From: an uncultured Flavobacteriaceae bacterium
Lineage (GTDB): Bacteria > Bacteroidota > Bacteroidia > Flavobacteriales > Flavobacteriaceae
Reading direction: 5' to 3'
NCBI GenBank assembly: GCA_947497245.1
Contig: CANMFO010000001.1
Coordinates: 248,001 to 312,000 of the forward strand
Length of the DNA: 64,000 nucleotides
The position numbers and the translations under genes were made by a program. Below the pieces are notes generated by a model. It was not told the origin of the DNA. It saw only the letters and a program-made list of their open reading frames with translations, and made no database searches. This document shows, in pieces, positions 1 through 9,122 of this stretch (positions within the stretch are counted from its first letter, which is position 1; each line of letters opens with the position of its first letter).

Positions 1-1315
1 TGGGAAATACGACCGGGCTCTCAAACCCGTCCGCGCCCACCGCGGCGACCCCAAAAAAGAAGTTATCAATTACGATGCCGTTCAGGGTGTATTCCGTCAC
101 CTTGCCCACGTACCTGCTGTTGTCCCATGTCGGGGAAGCCGTATCGCGCCAGTAGATCTTATAGCCGGCGGCGCCCTCCACGGGACTCCATTGGAACTTG
201 GCCGAGGGCTGTACTATCCCCCCGATCTTCACCTCACCCGGTGCAGGTGGCGCCCAAGCGATCGATGCAAGGTTGATGGCATTGACCGCTGTGAGTTTCC
301 TGGCATACCCAAAGTTAACATGCTCCAGAACGTCTCCGTAGTCGATTCCGTTCTCCGTCCTGATATCCTGATGCTGTTGGGTATAGTTTTCATGGGCCTC
401 CATGATCCGGATTCCCGCATACCCGGCATCGTTGAAGGGGCGGTGGTGCCCACCACGGCCAAAACGGTCCAAGCGATAGACCAATATCGGGTTCATTTCG
501 GGCATATAGGTCTTTACGGTCTTGCGCACATAGCGGGCCAGCTGGCGTGAGATACCATCGACCTCCCCGCCATAGAAGCGCCTGGAGCGTCGTTCCTCTT
601 CCGTTTCGGTGGGGGGCACGGGTTCAGAGAATATCCTAAAATCCACATTGCTCACGGTGCCGTCCACCCCGGTGATGTTCCCGATCATGTCGTTGTTGAA
701 AACACCGATAATGTCCCAATCGTGCTCCTTGGCATGTGCTGCGAGCCCCTTTCCACCATAAAGTCCCTGTTCCTCCCCGGACAGCCCAACATAGATAATG
801 CTGTTTTCAAACCTATATTTCGAGAGTACCCGGGCCGCTTCCAAGGTGCCCGCCATCCCGCTTGCGTTGTCGTTGGCCCCTGGGGAATCGGAGGTAGAAT
901 CGTTCGCGTCGCTCACCCTGGAATCGATATCCCCGCTCATTATGATATATCTATTGGGGTATTTCGTCCCTTTTTGTACGGCCAGTACGTTCACCACCAT
1001 GACGTCCCTGGTTATGCGGTCGTTGTCCCCTTTTTTTACCAGGTTCTTTTGGTAGGATACCTCCAGGCACCCCCCACAGGCCGTGGATGTTTTCTCGAAC
1101 TCTTTTTTGATCCATCGCCTGGCGGCCCCAATGCCCCGGGTCCGGGAAACCGTATCGCTAAGTGTGTGCCGGGTGCCAAAATTGGCCAAGGTGGCCACAT
1201 CATCCGCAATACGTTCCGAGGAGACCGCATCGATGATGTCGTAGATGCGGGCGTCCGTCTGAGCGGAAACCCATATCGACATACAAAGGAAGGGGAGGAA
1301 CATTGTTTTTTTCAT
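1..1315 (-). CDS. Secreted M28-family zinc metallopeptidase with fibronectin III domain, C-terminus outside window
   Basis: I translated this by hand from ATG at 1315; 438 codons are present and the frame is still open at the left edge, so the C-terminus is missing. Residues 1-19 form a signal peptide ending near VSAQ, so the protein is exported. The M28 aminopeptidase fold is recognised from SGDIDSR (128-133), SPGANDNASG (144-153), the GEEQGLYGG acid motif (180-188), NNDMIG (207-212) and RGGHHRPF (287-294). These carry the expected two-metal ligands D149, E181/E182, D209 and H290/H291. The first ligand, normally His in GxHxDS, is Asp129 here. Residues about 357-438 read as a fibronectin type III domain (KFQWSPVEGAAGYKIYW). 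It lies 77 bp downstream of the MFS gene on the same strand and may be co-transcribed. Substrate is unknown; extracellular peptide scavenging is an inference. Confidence 0.88.
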   Translation of the reverse strand, partial: MKKTMFLPFLCMSIWVSAQTDARIYDIIDAVSSERIADDVATLANFGTRHTLSDTVSRTRGIGAARRWIKKEFEKTSTACGGCLEVSYQKNLVKKGDNDRITRDVMVVNVLAVQKGTKYPNRYIIMSGDIDSRVSDANDSTSDSPGANDNASGMAGTLEAARVLSKYRFENSIIYVGLSGEEQGLYGGKGLAAHAKEHDWDIIGVFNNDMIGNITGVDGTVSNVDFRIFSEPVPPTETEEERRSRRFYGGEVDGISRQLARYVRKTVKTYMPEMNPILVYRLDRFGRGGHHRPFNDAGYAGIRIMEAHENYTQQHQDIRTENGIDYGDVLEHVNFGYARKLTAVNAINLASIAWAPPAPGEVKIGGIVQPSAKFQWSPVEGAAGYKIYWRDTASPTWDNSRYVGKVTEYTLNGIVIDNFFFGVAAVGADGFESPVVFP

Positions 1316-1392
1316 ATCGGAACAGGTCATGGTTTTAAGTAGATCGAACGACTCCAACTGCCCTTGGCAATCCCACCACAATGTATTAAAAA

Positions 1393-2565
1393 TTAATGGG
1401 ATTTTCCCCTTGCCAGTGCCCATAGTCCCAAGATCGGCCCAACGGCCAAAATCAGGAAAAGAAGGGCGGTGTTCGTTCCATCGGCCAAATGGGCCAACAA
1501 TTGGATGCTTCCGATGCTGATCGCAAAGCCAATACAATTGACGAGTGTCAGCCCCGTGCCCTTCAGTTCGGGAGGGACGGCCGAAGCGACCAAAGTGGAA
1601 AACTGCGGCGAATCGGCGGTCACTGCCATGCCCCAAAGGCTCCATCCCGCTAGAAAAAGGGGAGAGGGCAGCCGGAACAATAGCGGGGATACCAGGCAGA
1701 GCGCACCGGAGACCAAAAGTGCCCTGAAAGCGACCTTATGGCTCCCCACTTTCTGTGACCATAGCCCGCCCAAAATACAGGAGAGTCCACCGAGCCCGAT
1801 GACCATGCCCGTCCAGAACGCGACCGAATGGGAGTTTCCGCTCCATGTGTTGAACGTTTGGATGGCCAATGGGGTAAACGCCCAGAAGGCATAGAGTTCC
1901 CACATATGGCCAAAATAGCCAAAGGCCGCTTTTCGGAAGCCCGGAATCCTAAAAAGGCCCGGCCCGGCCCGTAACCGCAGCTTTGCACTGGGCCTGCGAA
2001 GCGGTCCGTTGGGCACCCAAGCCCAGAGGGCCAGCCCTCCCAAAAAGGCCAATAAGGAGGTGGCCTTTACGACCACGGTATAGTCCGTCCCCCAGATCAG
2101 GCTGCTCACCCAATAGGGGAATGCTGCCCCCAGCACCAAGGCCCCGACCAAATAGCCAAGGGCTTTCCCCAATCCCTTCCCATAGTAATCCGCGGCGATC
2201 TTCATCCCCACGGGATAGATGCCCGCCAAGAAGAATCCGGTACCGAAACGTATGGAGAGCAAAAACCACTTGGAGATATGTCCCGAAAGCATCAGGGCGT
2301 TGCAGCCCGCGGCCAAAATGGCACAGACCATGAATACCCTCGAAGGGGAAAACCGATCGGCGATCATCAAAAGCGCAAAAACAAGCGTGCCGGTGATAAA
2401 GCCCAATTGGACCGATGAGAGCACATAGCCGATAATCTCGGTGCCCAGCCCGGTCTTTACCGTAAGTTCGTCGATGATGGCATTGCCCGCGAACCACAGA
2501 CAGGTACAGGCAAACTGCGAAATGATGATGATCGGGAGGATATGGGGCTTTTGCTTCAAGGCCAA
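1393..2565 (-). CDS. MFS transporter (about 12 TM helices)
   Basis: A 390-residue, very hydrophobic protein with the length and helix pattern of a 12-helix major facilitator carrier of the inner membrane. The first helix begins at about residue 10 (ILPIIIISQFACTCLWFAG), and the loop between helices 2 and 3 carries ADRFSPSRVF, a degenerate MFS motif A. A proline- and arginine-rich loop (PNGPLRRPSAKLRLRAG) marks the middle of the protein. No ATG is available near the N-terminus: the frame opens with TTG at 2565, three bases after the stop of the upstream NTF2-like gene, which suggests translational coupling. The substrate cannot be read from the sequence. The link to trehalose genes upstream is positional only. 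Confidence 0.8.
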   Translation of the reverse strand: MALKQKPHILPIIIISQFACTCLWFAGNAIIDELTVKTGLGTEIIGYVLSSVQLGFITGTLVFALLMIADRFSPSRVFMVCAILAAGCNALMLSGHISKWFLLSIRFGTGFFLAGIYPVGMKIAADYYGKGLGKALGYLVGALVLGAAFPYWVSSLIWGTDYTVVVKATSLLAFLGGLALWAWVPNGPLRRPSAKLRLRAGPGLFRIPGFRKAAFGYFGHMWELYAFWAFTPLAIQTFNTWSGNSHSVAFWTGMVIGLGGLSCILGGLWSQKVGSHKVAFRALLVSGALCLVSPLLFRLPSPLFLAGWSLWGMAVTADSPQFSTLVASAVPPELKGTGLTLVNCIGFAISIGSIQLLAHLADGTNTALLFLILAVGPILGLWALARGKSH

Positions 2566-2568
2566 ATT

Positions 2569-3303
2569 TTATCGTACGAACGTGACCTTTGCTATTTTCC
2601 CATTTTCCACCTCATAAATGGCCACGGCGCTGAAATTATCTCCGTTCATAGTGAGGTATTCCTCGTCGATGACCATATTGTCGATGATGATCCGGTTCTT
2701 GATCTCGCAATGCAGATCGGGCGTGTTCTTGAAAAAATCGCCATAGTTCTGGCGCATTCGTTCCAATCCTTGGAAGCGCAGCCCATTTGGAAAATTATGG
2801 ACCTCGACGCCATCGGAATAGGTTTTTACAAAGGCATCTATGTCCCTGGCGTTATAGGCATCCAATTGTCCCTGGACGACGGCTTCTACCTCGGGCCGGG
2901 CCCGGGTTTCATGGATAAAGGTCATACTGGTGATCTGTGAGTCGTCCACCTCATAAATGGCCGTTTGCCAATGGCTTCGGCCAGATACTGTGGCATGCTC
3001 CTTGTCGATTACGGTATTTCCGATGATGATACGCTGCACCACTTCCACCTTGGCGCTCGGAGTATTGTCGTAGAACCGTCCGTAGTTCGCTTTTAGGGTT
3101 TTGTTGCCCACATACAACGTATCATTTGGAAAATTCCGAACCACCACGTTTTCCGAAAAACAGGAAGCAAAGGCGTCCAGGTCCCTGCCATTAAAGGAAG
3201 TTACCTGTTTTTGGACGATGCCGTCCGGGGACGCCGCGGTTTTGGGTTGGGCGGCCAGGAACCCAAAAACAAACAAAAAGGCGATGGGTACGGTATATTT
3301 CAT
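2569..3303 (-). CDS. Secreted protein with two tandem SnoaL/NTF2-like domains
   Basis: A 244-residue protein. I chose ATG 3303 because MKYTVPIAFLFVFGFLAAQ is a signal peptide; the frame extends upstream into otsA-otsB but that stretch does not look like protein. Two NTF2-like domains follow, at about residues 28-130 and 133-244. They are visibly duplicated: both have DAF near the start, NFPN, NYGxF-x2-NTP, RIIIxNxVIDxE, and end in a strand reading AIYEV followed by TFI/TFV. Such domains are often polyketide cyclases, isomerases or small-molecule binders; no catalytic set is obvious here. It starts 16 bp after the OtsA-OtsB stop and ends 3 bp before the MFS start, so all three are probably one operon. 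Function unknown. Confidence 0.8.
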   Translation of the reverse strand: MKYTVPIAFLFVFGFLAAQPKTAASPDGIVQKQVTSFNGRDLDAFASCFSENVVVRNFPNDTLYVGNKTLKANYGRFYDNTPSAKVEVVQRIIIGNTVIDKEHATVSGRSHWQTAIYEVDDSQITSMTFIHETRARPEVEAVVQGQLDAYNARDIDAFVKTYSDGVEVHNFPNGLRFQGLERMRQNYGDFFKNTPDLHCEIKNRIIIDNMVIDEEYLTMNGDNFSAVAIYEVENGKIAKVTFVR

Positions 3304-3319
3304 TTTCTTGAGGGTGTGT

Positions 3320-5527
3320 TTAGTCCACAAATTGCTGTAGGAGCTCGCGGACTTTTCCCGTGTTCTCCACATAGTACTTTGCCTGTGTTTTTTGGCGTCC
3401 CACCTTGACGGTAACCGTACTTTCGGGAAGTTCCTCGAACATGAACTCATCGGTCCAGTCGTCACCAATGGCAAAGACAAAATCGTATGTGCCCTCGCCC
3501 AGGACCCGCATAGTGGCCCGCCCTTTGTTGACGTTGCTGCTCTTTATCTCCATTACCTTGTTCCCGTTCAGGACACTGAGGTTGTCGTTGGCTATCAAAC
3601 TGGTCAGGACCGTGTTCAGTTCGGTGGCCCTGAGGTTTCCAAAATCGGGATCTGTTTTCCGGTAGTGCCAGGCCAGTGAGAAATTCTTCTCCTCGATAAA
3701 GCTACCCGGGGTCCGGTCCACAAAGGACTCCAATACGGGCCGGATTTTCTCCATCCAGTCGTTCCTTACGTTTTCCAACATTTTGAAGGGCGTTCCCTTT
3801 TGGGAGATCCACACCCCGTGCTCCACGATCATATTGTACCCTTTTGGCAGGAACCATTTGGTAAAGGTGTCCTTGTCGCGGCCGCTGACCAAATACAGAT
3901 CGGTGTTCTGCTGGCCATGTATTTGATCCAACAGTTTGTAGAGTTCGGGGTCCGGACCGGCTTTTTGCGGATCAACGTGGAATCCGGCCAAGGTTCCGTC
4001 ATAGTCCAGGAACAGCAGACGTTTTTTTGCCTTGCGGTAATTTTCGACAATGATCTTGGACCTGGGGACAGTAAGTTTTTTGGAAACGTTGGCGGCATCC
4101 CTTTCCTTTTGTGCTTTCAGGGAATTCATAAAGCTATTGGCCCATTTCTCCACACTGTAGCGCTCCAAACGTTTTTGCAGCACTTCGTTCCTGGACCGCT
4201 GCTCCTCCGTCGGCATGTTGATGGCCTCGTATATGGTATCGGCGACCTGTTCGAAGTTGTTCGGATTGATCAACAGGGCCTCGTTCATTTCATTTGCGGA
4301 ACCGGCCATCTCGCTCAGGATAAGCACGCCGGTCCTATCGGTCCTGGTGGCGATATACTCCTTGGCCACCAGGTTCATCCCATCTCGCAAAGGGGTCAGC
4401 CAGGCGATATCGCTGGAGGTGTAGAGATCGATCAGGTTTTCAAAGGGCATGGATCGGTAAAAGTACCAGATCGGGGTCCAGTTCACGGTGGAGAGCTCCC
4501 CGTTGATCCGTCCGACGAGCTCGTCGATCTCCTTCTTCAAAAGCTGGTACTGCGGCACATTGGAGCGGGAGGGGACGGCCAGGATGATCAGTCGTACCTT
4601 TTCTTTGTACTGAGGATATTTGTTCAAAAAATACTCAAAGGCGTTCAGGCGCTTGGCAATGCCCTTGCTGTAGTCCAACCGATCGATGGAGAGCAAGAAC
4701 TTTGCATTGGGGTCGTTCTTTTTGTGGGTGTTCAGGCGCTGTTGCAGTTCGGACTGCTCCCCTTTTTTTCGTTGCTGGTGTTCTTTGGCCGCCTTGCTGA
4801 ACTTGTTATAGTCGATTCCCATTGGGAACGAATCTACCTTGATGACCCGATTGTCCAGATAGATATCGTTGAAACTGACCTCCAGGCCCAGAAGGCGCCT
4901 CACCGAGCTTAAAAAATGCCTTTCATAATCATAGATATGGAAGCCGATCAGGTCGGAGCCCAAGAGGCCTTCCAGGACTTCACTCCGCCAAGGGAGCGTC
5001 CTGAATATCTCATAGGAGGGGAAAGGAATGTGCAAAAAGAAACCGATGGAGACGCTGGGCCGCTCTTCACGGACCATTTGGGGAACCAGCATCAACTGAT
5101 AGTCGTGTATCCAGATGGTATCGTCCTCCCCGGCCTTTTCCAATATGGCGTCCGCAAATTTTTGGTTGACCGACCTATAGGTATTCCAACTATCGAGTTC
5201 AAACTCCGAGTATTCCAGAAAATAGTGGAAGAGGGGCCAAACGGTACGGTTGCTGAATCCGTAGTAGAACCCTTCCACCTCTTCGGCGGTCAACCCGACC
5301 TTTGAGGAACCGTGCTCCGCCAGGGCCCTATCGATATCCTTGGAAAGCGCTTTTGGGATCTCCTCGTCGGTCAGCCCGCTCCATCCGATCCAAAGGCTAT
5401 CGCCCCCGGAGTGCACCGATTTCATTCCCGTGGCCAAACCACCGACACTCGGTATTGCGGTGATGCTTCCATTGCTGATTTGTAATTGAACGGGGAGTCT
5501 GTTTGAGATTATGATAGTTTTACCCAT
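3320..5527 (-). CDS. otsA-otsB: Bifunctional trehalose-6-phosphate synthase/phosphatase (OtsA-OtsB fusion)
   Basis: This 735-residue protein makes trehalose from a nucleotide-glucose and glucose-6-phosphate and then removes the phosphate. The N-terminal GT20 domain (about 1-470) shows IIISNRLPVQ, GGLATGM, the HDYQLMLVP motif, GFFLHIPFPSYEIFRTLPWR and DGMNLVAKEYIATR. The C-terminal HAD phosphatase (about 500-735) has LLFLDYDGTLAGF with the nucleophile Asp, LVSGRD, and GDDWTDEFMF. I start at MGKTIIISNR (ATG 5527) rather than the longer frame to 5617, because GT20 enzymes begin directly with this strand. The gene is divergent from the GH15 gene with about 100 bp between them, and its 3' end leads into the NTF2-like and MFS genes. 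Fusion of both activities is usual in Bacteroidota. Confidence 0.95.
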   Translation of the reverse strand: MGKTIIISNRLPVQLQISNGSITAIPSVGGLATGMKSVHSGGDSLWIGWSGLTDEEIPKALSKDIDRALAEHGSSKVGLTAEEVEGFYYGFSNRTVWPLFHYFLEYSEFELDSWNTYRSVNQKFADAILEKAGEDDTIWIHDYQLMLVPQMVREERPSVSIGFFLHIPFPSYEIFRTLPWRSEVLEGLLGSDLIGFHIYDYERHFLSSVRRLLGLEVSFNDIYLDNRVIKVDSFPMGIDYNKFSKAAKEHQQRKKGEQSELQQRLNTHKKNDPNAKFLLSIDRLDYSKGIAKRLNAFEYFLNKYPQYKEKVRLIILAVPSRSNVPQYQLLKKEIDELVGRINGELSTVNWTPIWYFYRSMPFENLIDLYTSSDIAWLTPLRDGMNLVAKEYIATRTDRTGVLILSEMAGSANEMNEALLINPNNFEQVADTIYEAINMPTEEQRSRNEVLQKRLERYSVEKWANSFMNSLKAQKERDAANVSKKLTVPRSKIIVENYRKAKKRLLFLDYDGTLAGFHVDPQKAGPDPELYKLLDQIHGQQNTDLYLVSGRDKDTFTKWFLPKGYNMIVEHGVWISQKGTPFKMLENVRNDWMEKIRPVLESFVDRTPGSFIEEKNFSLAWHYRKTDPDFGNLRATELNTVLTSLIANDNLSVLNGNKVMEIKSSNVNKGRATMRVLGEGTYDFVFAIGDDWTDEFMFEELPESTVTVKVGRQKTQAKYYVENTGKVRELLQQFVD

Positions 5528-5629
5528 TAAATGGCGATTTTGCTTTGTTTTGATTTTAATTTCTCTAAATTTCGTCAAAAACTGGGGCAAAACCAATTGA
5601 AAAGCCTCCTGAAACAACTTTTTTAGCGA

Positions 5630-7432
5630 ATGGACAATCTGGATTACGGAATAATAGGAAATTGTAGGAGTGCGGCTTTGATTTCAAAAACGGGAAGCCT
5701 GGACTGGTGCTGCTTACCGGAATTCGATTCCTCATCGGTGTTCGCCAAGCTGTTGGACAGTGAGATCGGAGGAAGTTTCGAGGTCTTGGTCGATGACAGC
5801 TACACCATTAAACAGCGCTATAAAAAACATACGGCGGTCTTGATCACCCATTTTTCGGACGGTAAGAACGCCTTTGAAGTTCGAGACTTTATGCCAAGGT
5901 ACCGAAAGGAAGGCGGGGGCTACAACGCGCCCCCCGAGGTCGTCCGTTTCTTCAAGCATATTGGGGGAAGGCCCAAGTTCAAGATCTTGTACAACCCAAA
6001 GTTGGAATATGCCCATGGTGTTACCGAGACCCACGTGAAAAAGAACTTTGTGGTCAGTCTTACACATGGCGAGAGGTTCGATACCTTCTTCATGTACACC
6101 TCCTTCAATAAGAATGCGGTCGTTGAAGGACGGGAAATTGAACTGTCGCAGGATGGATATTTCCTATTGGGCTACAACGAAAAGATCATCCAGCCGAGTG
6201 TGCGAAAGATCTACACCGAACTGGAACGTACCAAGGTCTATTGGCTGAATTGGAGCAGTAAGACCCCCAATTACAAAAAATACAATTCCCAGATCAGCCG
6301 AAGTGCGGTCACGTTAAAGTTGCTGAGCTACGACAAGACCGGGGCGGTATTGGCGGCGGCCACCACCTCCTTGCCCGAGACCGTGGGGGAGGTGCGCAAT
6401 TGGGACTATCGTTTTTGCTGGATACGCGATGCCTCCATGGTCATCAAGGTCATTGGGGAACTGGGACACAAGAACGTGGCAAGGCGCTACCTTCAGTTCA
6501 TCGTGGACCTTATTCCCGATAAGGATGAGAAATTGCAGATCATGTACGGCATCAACAAGGAAAAAAAGCTGACCGAAAAGACCTTGGACCACCTGAACGG
6601 TTATCACGGTTCGAAACCGGTTCGAATCGGGAATGCGGCCTATAGACAAAAGCAGAATGATATCTACGGGATCCTGATGGACGTGATCTACGAACAATTG
6701 GCGAAATACAGTAACGATATTGAAAACGGTGAGGAACTTTGGGGAATTACCAAGGGAATCGTCTGGATCGTTTCCAACCACTGGAGGGAGGCGGACAAGG
6801 GTATTTGGGAATTCCGTACGGAAGATCGGCACTTCACCTTTTCAAAAGTGCTGTGCTGGGTGGCGATAGACCGGGCCATAAAGGTGGCCCGGGTGTTTCG
6901 AAAGACCAGGAAGTTGGAAAAGTGGACCGCGCTCGAGCAGAAAATAAAAAAGGATATCCACGACCATGCATGGAACCCCTCGGTAAATGCGTTTACCCAG
7001 TCCTATGGCTCGGACTATTTGGATGCCTCCGTGCTCTTGATGGAATCGTACGGTTTTATCCATGCCAGGGACCCTAAATTTATAAGCACTGTAAAGGCCG
7101 TGGAAAAGGAATTGAGCAATGAGGGACTGCTCTATCGCTACAAAAATGAAGATGACTTTGGCCTGCCCTCCTCGTCCTTTACCATCTGTACCTTTTGGTT
7201 CATCAACAGTCTGTTCAAGATAGGGGAGGAGAAAAAGGCGAAGGTCCTTTTTGACCAATTGCTGAGCTATAGCAACCATTTGGGATTGTTCAGCGAAGAT
7301 ATTGATTTTAAGAGCAAAAGGCTTTTGGGGAACTTCCCCCAGGCCTATTCGCACTTGGCCTTGATAGAATGTGCCATAAACTTTTCCAAAAAGGAAAGTG
7401 AGGAAGCCATATTAGAATCGATACGCGAATGA
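5630..7432 (+). CDS. Glycoside hydrolase family 15 protein, candidate trehalase
   Basis: A 600-residue cytoplasmic protein without signal peptide. It opens with the GH15 N-terminal signature (DYGIIGNCRSAALIS, then GSLDWCCLPEFDSSSVFA), followed by a beta-sandwich of about 220 residues and a catalytic (alpha/alpha)6 barrel. Barrel motifs are NWDYRFCWIRDASMVI, GIWEFRTEDRHFTFSK with the probable general-acid Glu, EDDFGLPSSSFTICTFW, and LFSEDID with a second acidic residue followed by LLGNFPQAYSHLAL. Family members are glucoamylases or, in the bacterial group that resembles this one, alpha,alpha-trehalases. The divergent position next to OtsA-OtsB favours trehalose as substrate, but that is inference. 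ATG 5630 directly precedes the conserved start. Confidence 0.88.
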   Translation: MDNLDYGIIGNCRSAALISKTGSLDWCCLPEFDSSSVFAKLLDSEIGGSFEVLVDDSYTIKQRYKKHTAVLITHFSDGKNAFEVRDFMPRYRKEGGGYNAPPEVVRFFKHIGGRPKFKILYNPKLEYAHGVTETHVKKNFVVSLTHGERFDTFFMYTSFNKNAVVEGREIELSQDGYFLLGYNEKIIQPSVRKIYTELERTKVYWLNWSSKTPNYKKYNSQISRSAVTLKLLSYDKTGAVLAAATTSLPETVGEVRNWDYRFCWIRDASMVIKVIGELGHKNVARRYLQFIVDLIPDKDEKLQIMYGINKEKKLTEKTLDHLNGYHGSKPVRIGNAAYRQKQNDIYGILMDVIYEQLAKYSNDIENGEELWGITKGIVWIVSNHWREADKGIWEFRTEDRHFTFSKVLCWVAIDRAIKVARVFRKTRKLEKWTALEQKIKKDIHDHAWNPSVNAFTQSYGSDYLDASVLLMESYGFIHARDPKFISTVKAVEKELSNEGLLYRYKNEDDFGLPSSSFTICTFWFINSLFKIGEEKKAKVLFDQLLSYSNHLGLFSEDIDFKSKRLLGNFPQAYSHLALIECAINFSKKESEEAILESIRE

Positions 7433-7578
7433 GACGGACTTCCGTCCTGGGCCCGAATGCTTGGGGCCCCTTGCCCAAAGACACTTCGGACAGGGTACAG
7501 TTCCCGGACGGGTACACGGCAATCTTCCTTGGCTCGGAACGGAGCGGAACAATCTTGTTTCCAAGGCATGCGGAATCC

Positions 7579-9021
7579 TTACATACCGGCCTGCGCCAGA
7601 TCCCCTAAAATCCCCTTTACCTTCTCCAGCAACGACTCCAAGTGCACCTTGGTCGTAAACGGATTCATAATCGTAGTCCGCAAATAGTGTTTTCCCCTTA
7701 ATTGGGTCTGCACGATATAAAATTCCCCATCTTCCAAAAGTCGCTGCCGAAGCTGGGCGTTGATCTTGTTAAGAGTCGTGGTATCCAAAGTGTCATTTAT
7801 ATATCGGAAGCAAACGATATTACTTACCGGCTTTACGGCCAGTTCAAATTGGGGGTCCGTTTCGACAAGTGCTCCAAATTCCCTTCCCCGGTCATAAAGC
7901 TGGGTGAGGTACTCATCGAAAACACCCTCACCATAGGTTTTGAGAAGCGTAAACCAGTGGATGCTCATCATGGTCTTGGTACATTCAAAGGTGCGTTTTC
8001 CCAAATTGTACCAGTCTTCATGATCGGTCTGCGTCAATAGATAATCCGCTTTTTGGCTAAAGGTGGTCGAGGCATGCTTCCCATTTTTGAACAGGAGGGC
8101 CGTGGTAATGGTGGGCATCATCATCATTTTATGCCCGTCGATTACTACGGAATCCGAATCCTGTACCCCGGAAAGGAGGCCTTTGTACTTCTCCGAAAAG
8201 ATGGCCGCTCCTCCGTGGGCCCCATCTACATGGAACCAGAGACCGTGTTTTCCGGCAAAGGCGGAAATTGCTTCCAAATCATCGTAAACGCCCGTAGCGG
8301 TGGAGGGGGCACTTCCCACAATGGCAAAAATGCGGATCCCCTTTTCCCCAGCCCTTTCAAAATAGTCTTCCAGCAGCGAGGTGTCGATTGAAAAATCCTT
8401 TCCTGCCGGAATCTTTATAATACCCTGTTCGCCCAATCCCATGATCTTTGCTGCCCGGTCCACGCAGTAGTGCGCTTCCTCACTGACCATAATTCCCAGT
8501 TGCCCGGAATGGCCCTCGTTCCAGACATCGTTGGTCACGGTCGCTTTTCTGGCCGACAGTAGGGCGGTCAGGTTGGCCAGGGTGCCTCCCGAGGTCAAAA
8601 ACCCCCTTGATTGGGTATGGAACCCTATTTTCCTACAGAGCATATCGACCACCAGCCGCTCAATGGCCGATGGTGCCATGCCCATTTCGTAAACGGCCAT
8701 ACCGTTGTTCAGCAGGGAACTGATCATTCCGGAAAGTGCCGTTATCGGGGCCGTGGGACTGACCTGGTGCCCGATGTACTTTGGATGGTGCACATGGGTC
8801 GTTCTCTTTGTGATTTCTGAAAAAAGCGAAGCTTCATCCCCGGTTTGCAAAAAATCCTCCCAGAATTTCAGTTCATCTTCTGGAGGGTTCCAATGAATGG
8901 TCTGCTCCGATTTTTCATGGAGTTTGTCCTCCAGGTGGTCGGCAAGCGCATCGATTAAACGGTGGCCTCGCTTTCTGAAATCCTCGGGGGAATAGACTGC
9001 TTTTAGTAGTGGGTTCTTCAT
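7579..9021 (-). CDS. Pyridoxal-phosphate-dependent group II decarboxylase
   Basis: A 480-residue fold-type I PLP enzyme of the glutamate/aromatic/diaminobutyrate decarboxylase group. Lys298 in VIDGHKMMMMP is the expected Schiff-base lysine; FHVDGAHGG (about 263-271) holds the cofactor Asp; GFLTSGGTLANLTAL (140-154) binds the phosphate; and HPKYIGHQVSPTAP near residue 80 matches the substrate-side segment. Length is normal for the family. The amino-acid substrate cannot be assigned from these motifs. It is convergent with GH15, with 146 bp between them, and is separated from fadE upstream by an intrinsic terminator, so it is probably transcribed alone. Confidence 0.88.
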   Translation of the reverse strand: MKNPLLKAVYSPEDFRKRGHRLIDALADHLEDKLHEKSEQTIHWNPPEDELKFWEDFLQTGDEASLFSEITKRTTHVHHPKYIGHQVSPTAPITALSGMISSLLNNGMAVYEMGMAPSAIERLVVDMLCRKIGFHTQSRGFLTSGGTLANLTALLSARKATVTNDVWNEGHSGQLGIMVSEEAHYCVDRAAKIMGLGEQGIIKIPAGKDFSIDTSLLEDYFERAGEKGIRIFAIVGSAPSTATGVYDDLEAISAFAGKHGLWFHVDGAHGGAAIFSEKYKGLLSGVQDSDSVVIDGHKMMMMPTITTALLFKNGKHASTTFSQKADYLLTQTDHEDWYNLGKRTFECTKTMMSIHWFTLLKTYGEGVFDEYLTQLYDRGREFGALVETDPQFELAVKPVSNIVCFRYINDTLDTTTLNKINAQLRQRLLEDGEFYIVQTQLRGKHYLRTTIMNPFTTKVHLESLLEKVKGILGDLAQAGM

Positions 9022-9058
9022 CCGATAAAATTATGTTCTTGCGGGATGGAAAACAAAT

Positions 9059-9086
9059 AAAAAACCACCCGCCGGATGGCGGATGG
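9059..9086 (-). terminator. Rho-independent terminator of the fad operon
   Basis: On the minus strand a 9-bp stem (9086-9078 with 9073-9065, including one U-G pair) closes a 4-base loop and is followed by six U residues (9064-9059). It lies 37 bp past the fadE stop and 38 bp before the decarboxylase start, separating the two units. Confidence 0.8.
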
Positions 9087-9122
9087 CTCTCACTTCTGTC
9101 TCACCAAAAGCTTCAATCTGAA

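Noticed and set aside
191-1342. Plus-strand open frames over the left end
   Set aside because: They are antisense shadows of the M28 peptidase, whose motifs read continuously on the minus strand.
7433-7578. GC-rich hairpins between GH15 and the decarboxylase as terminators
   Set aside because: Short inverted repeats exist (for example GGGCCC) but no U-tract follows on either strand.
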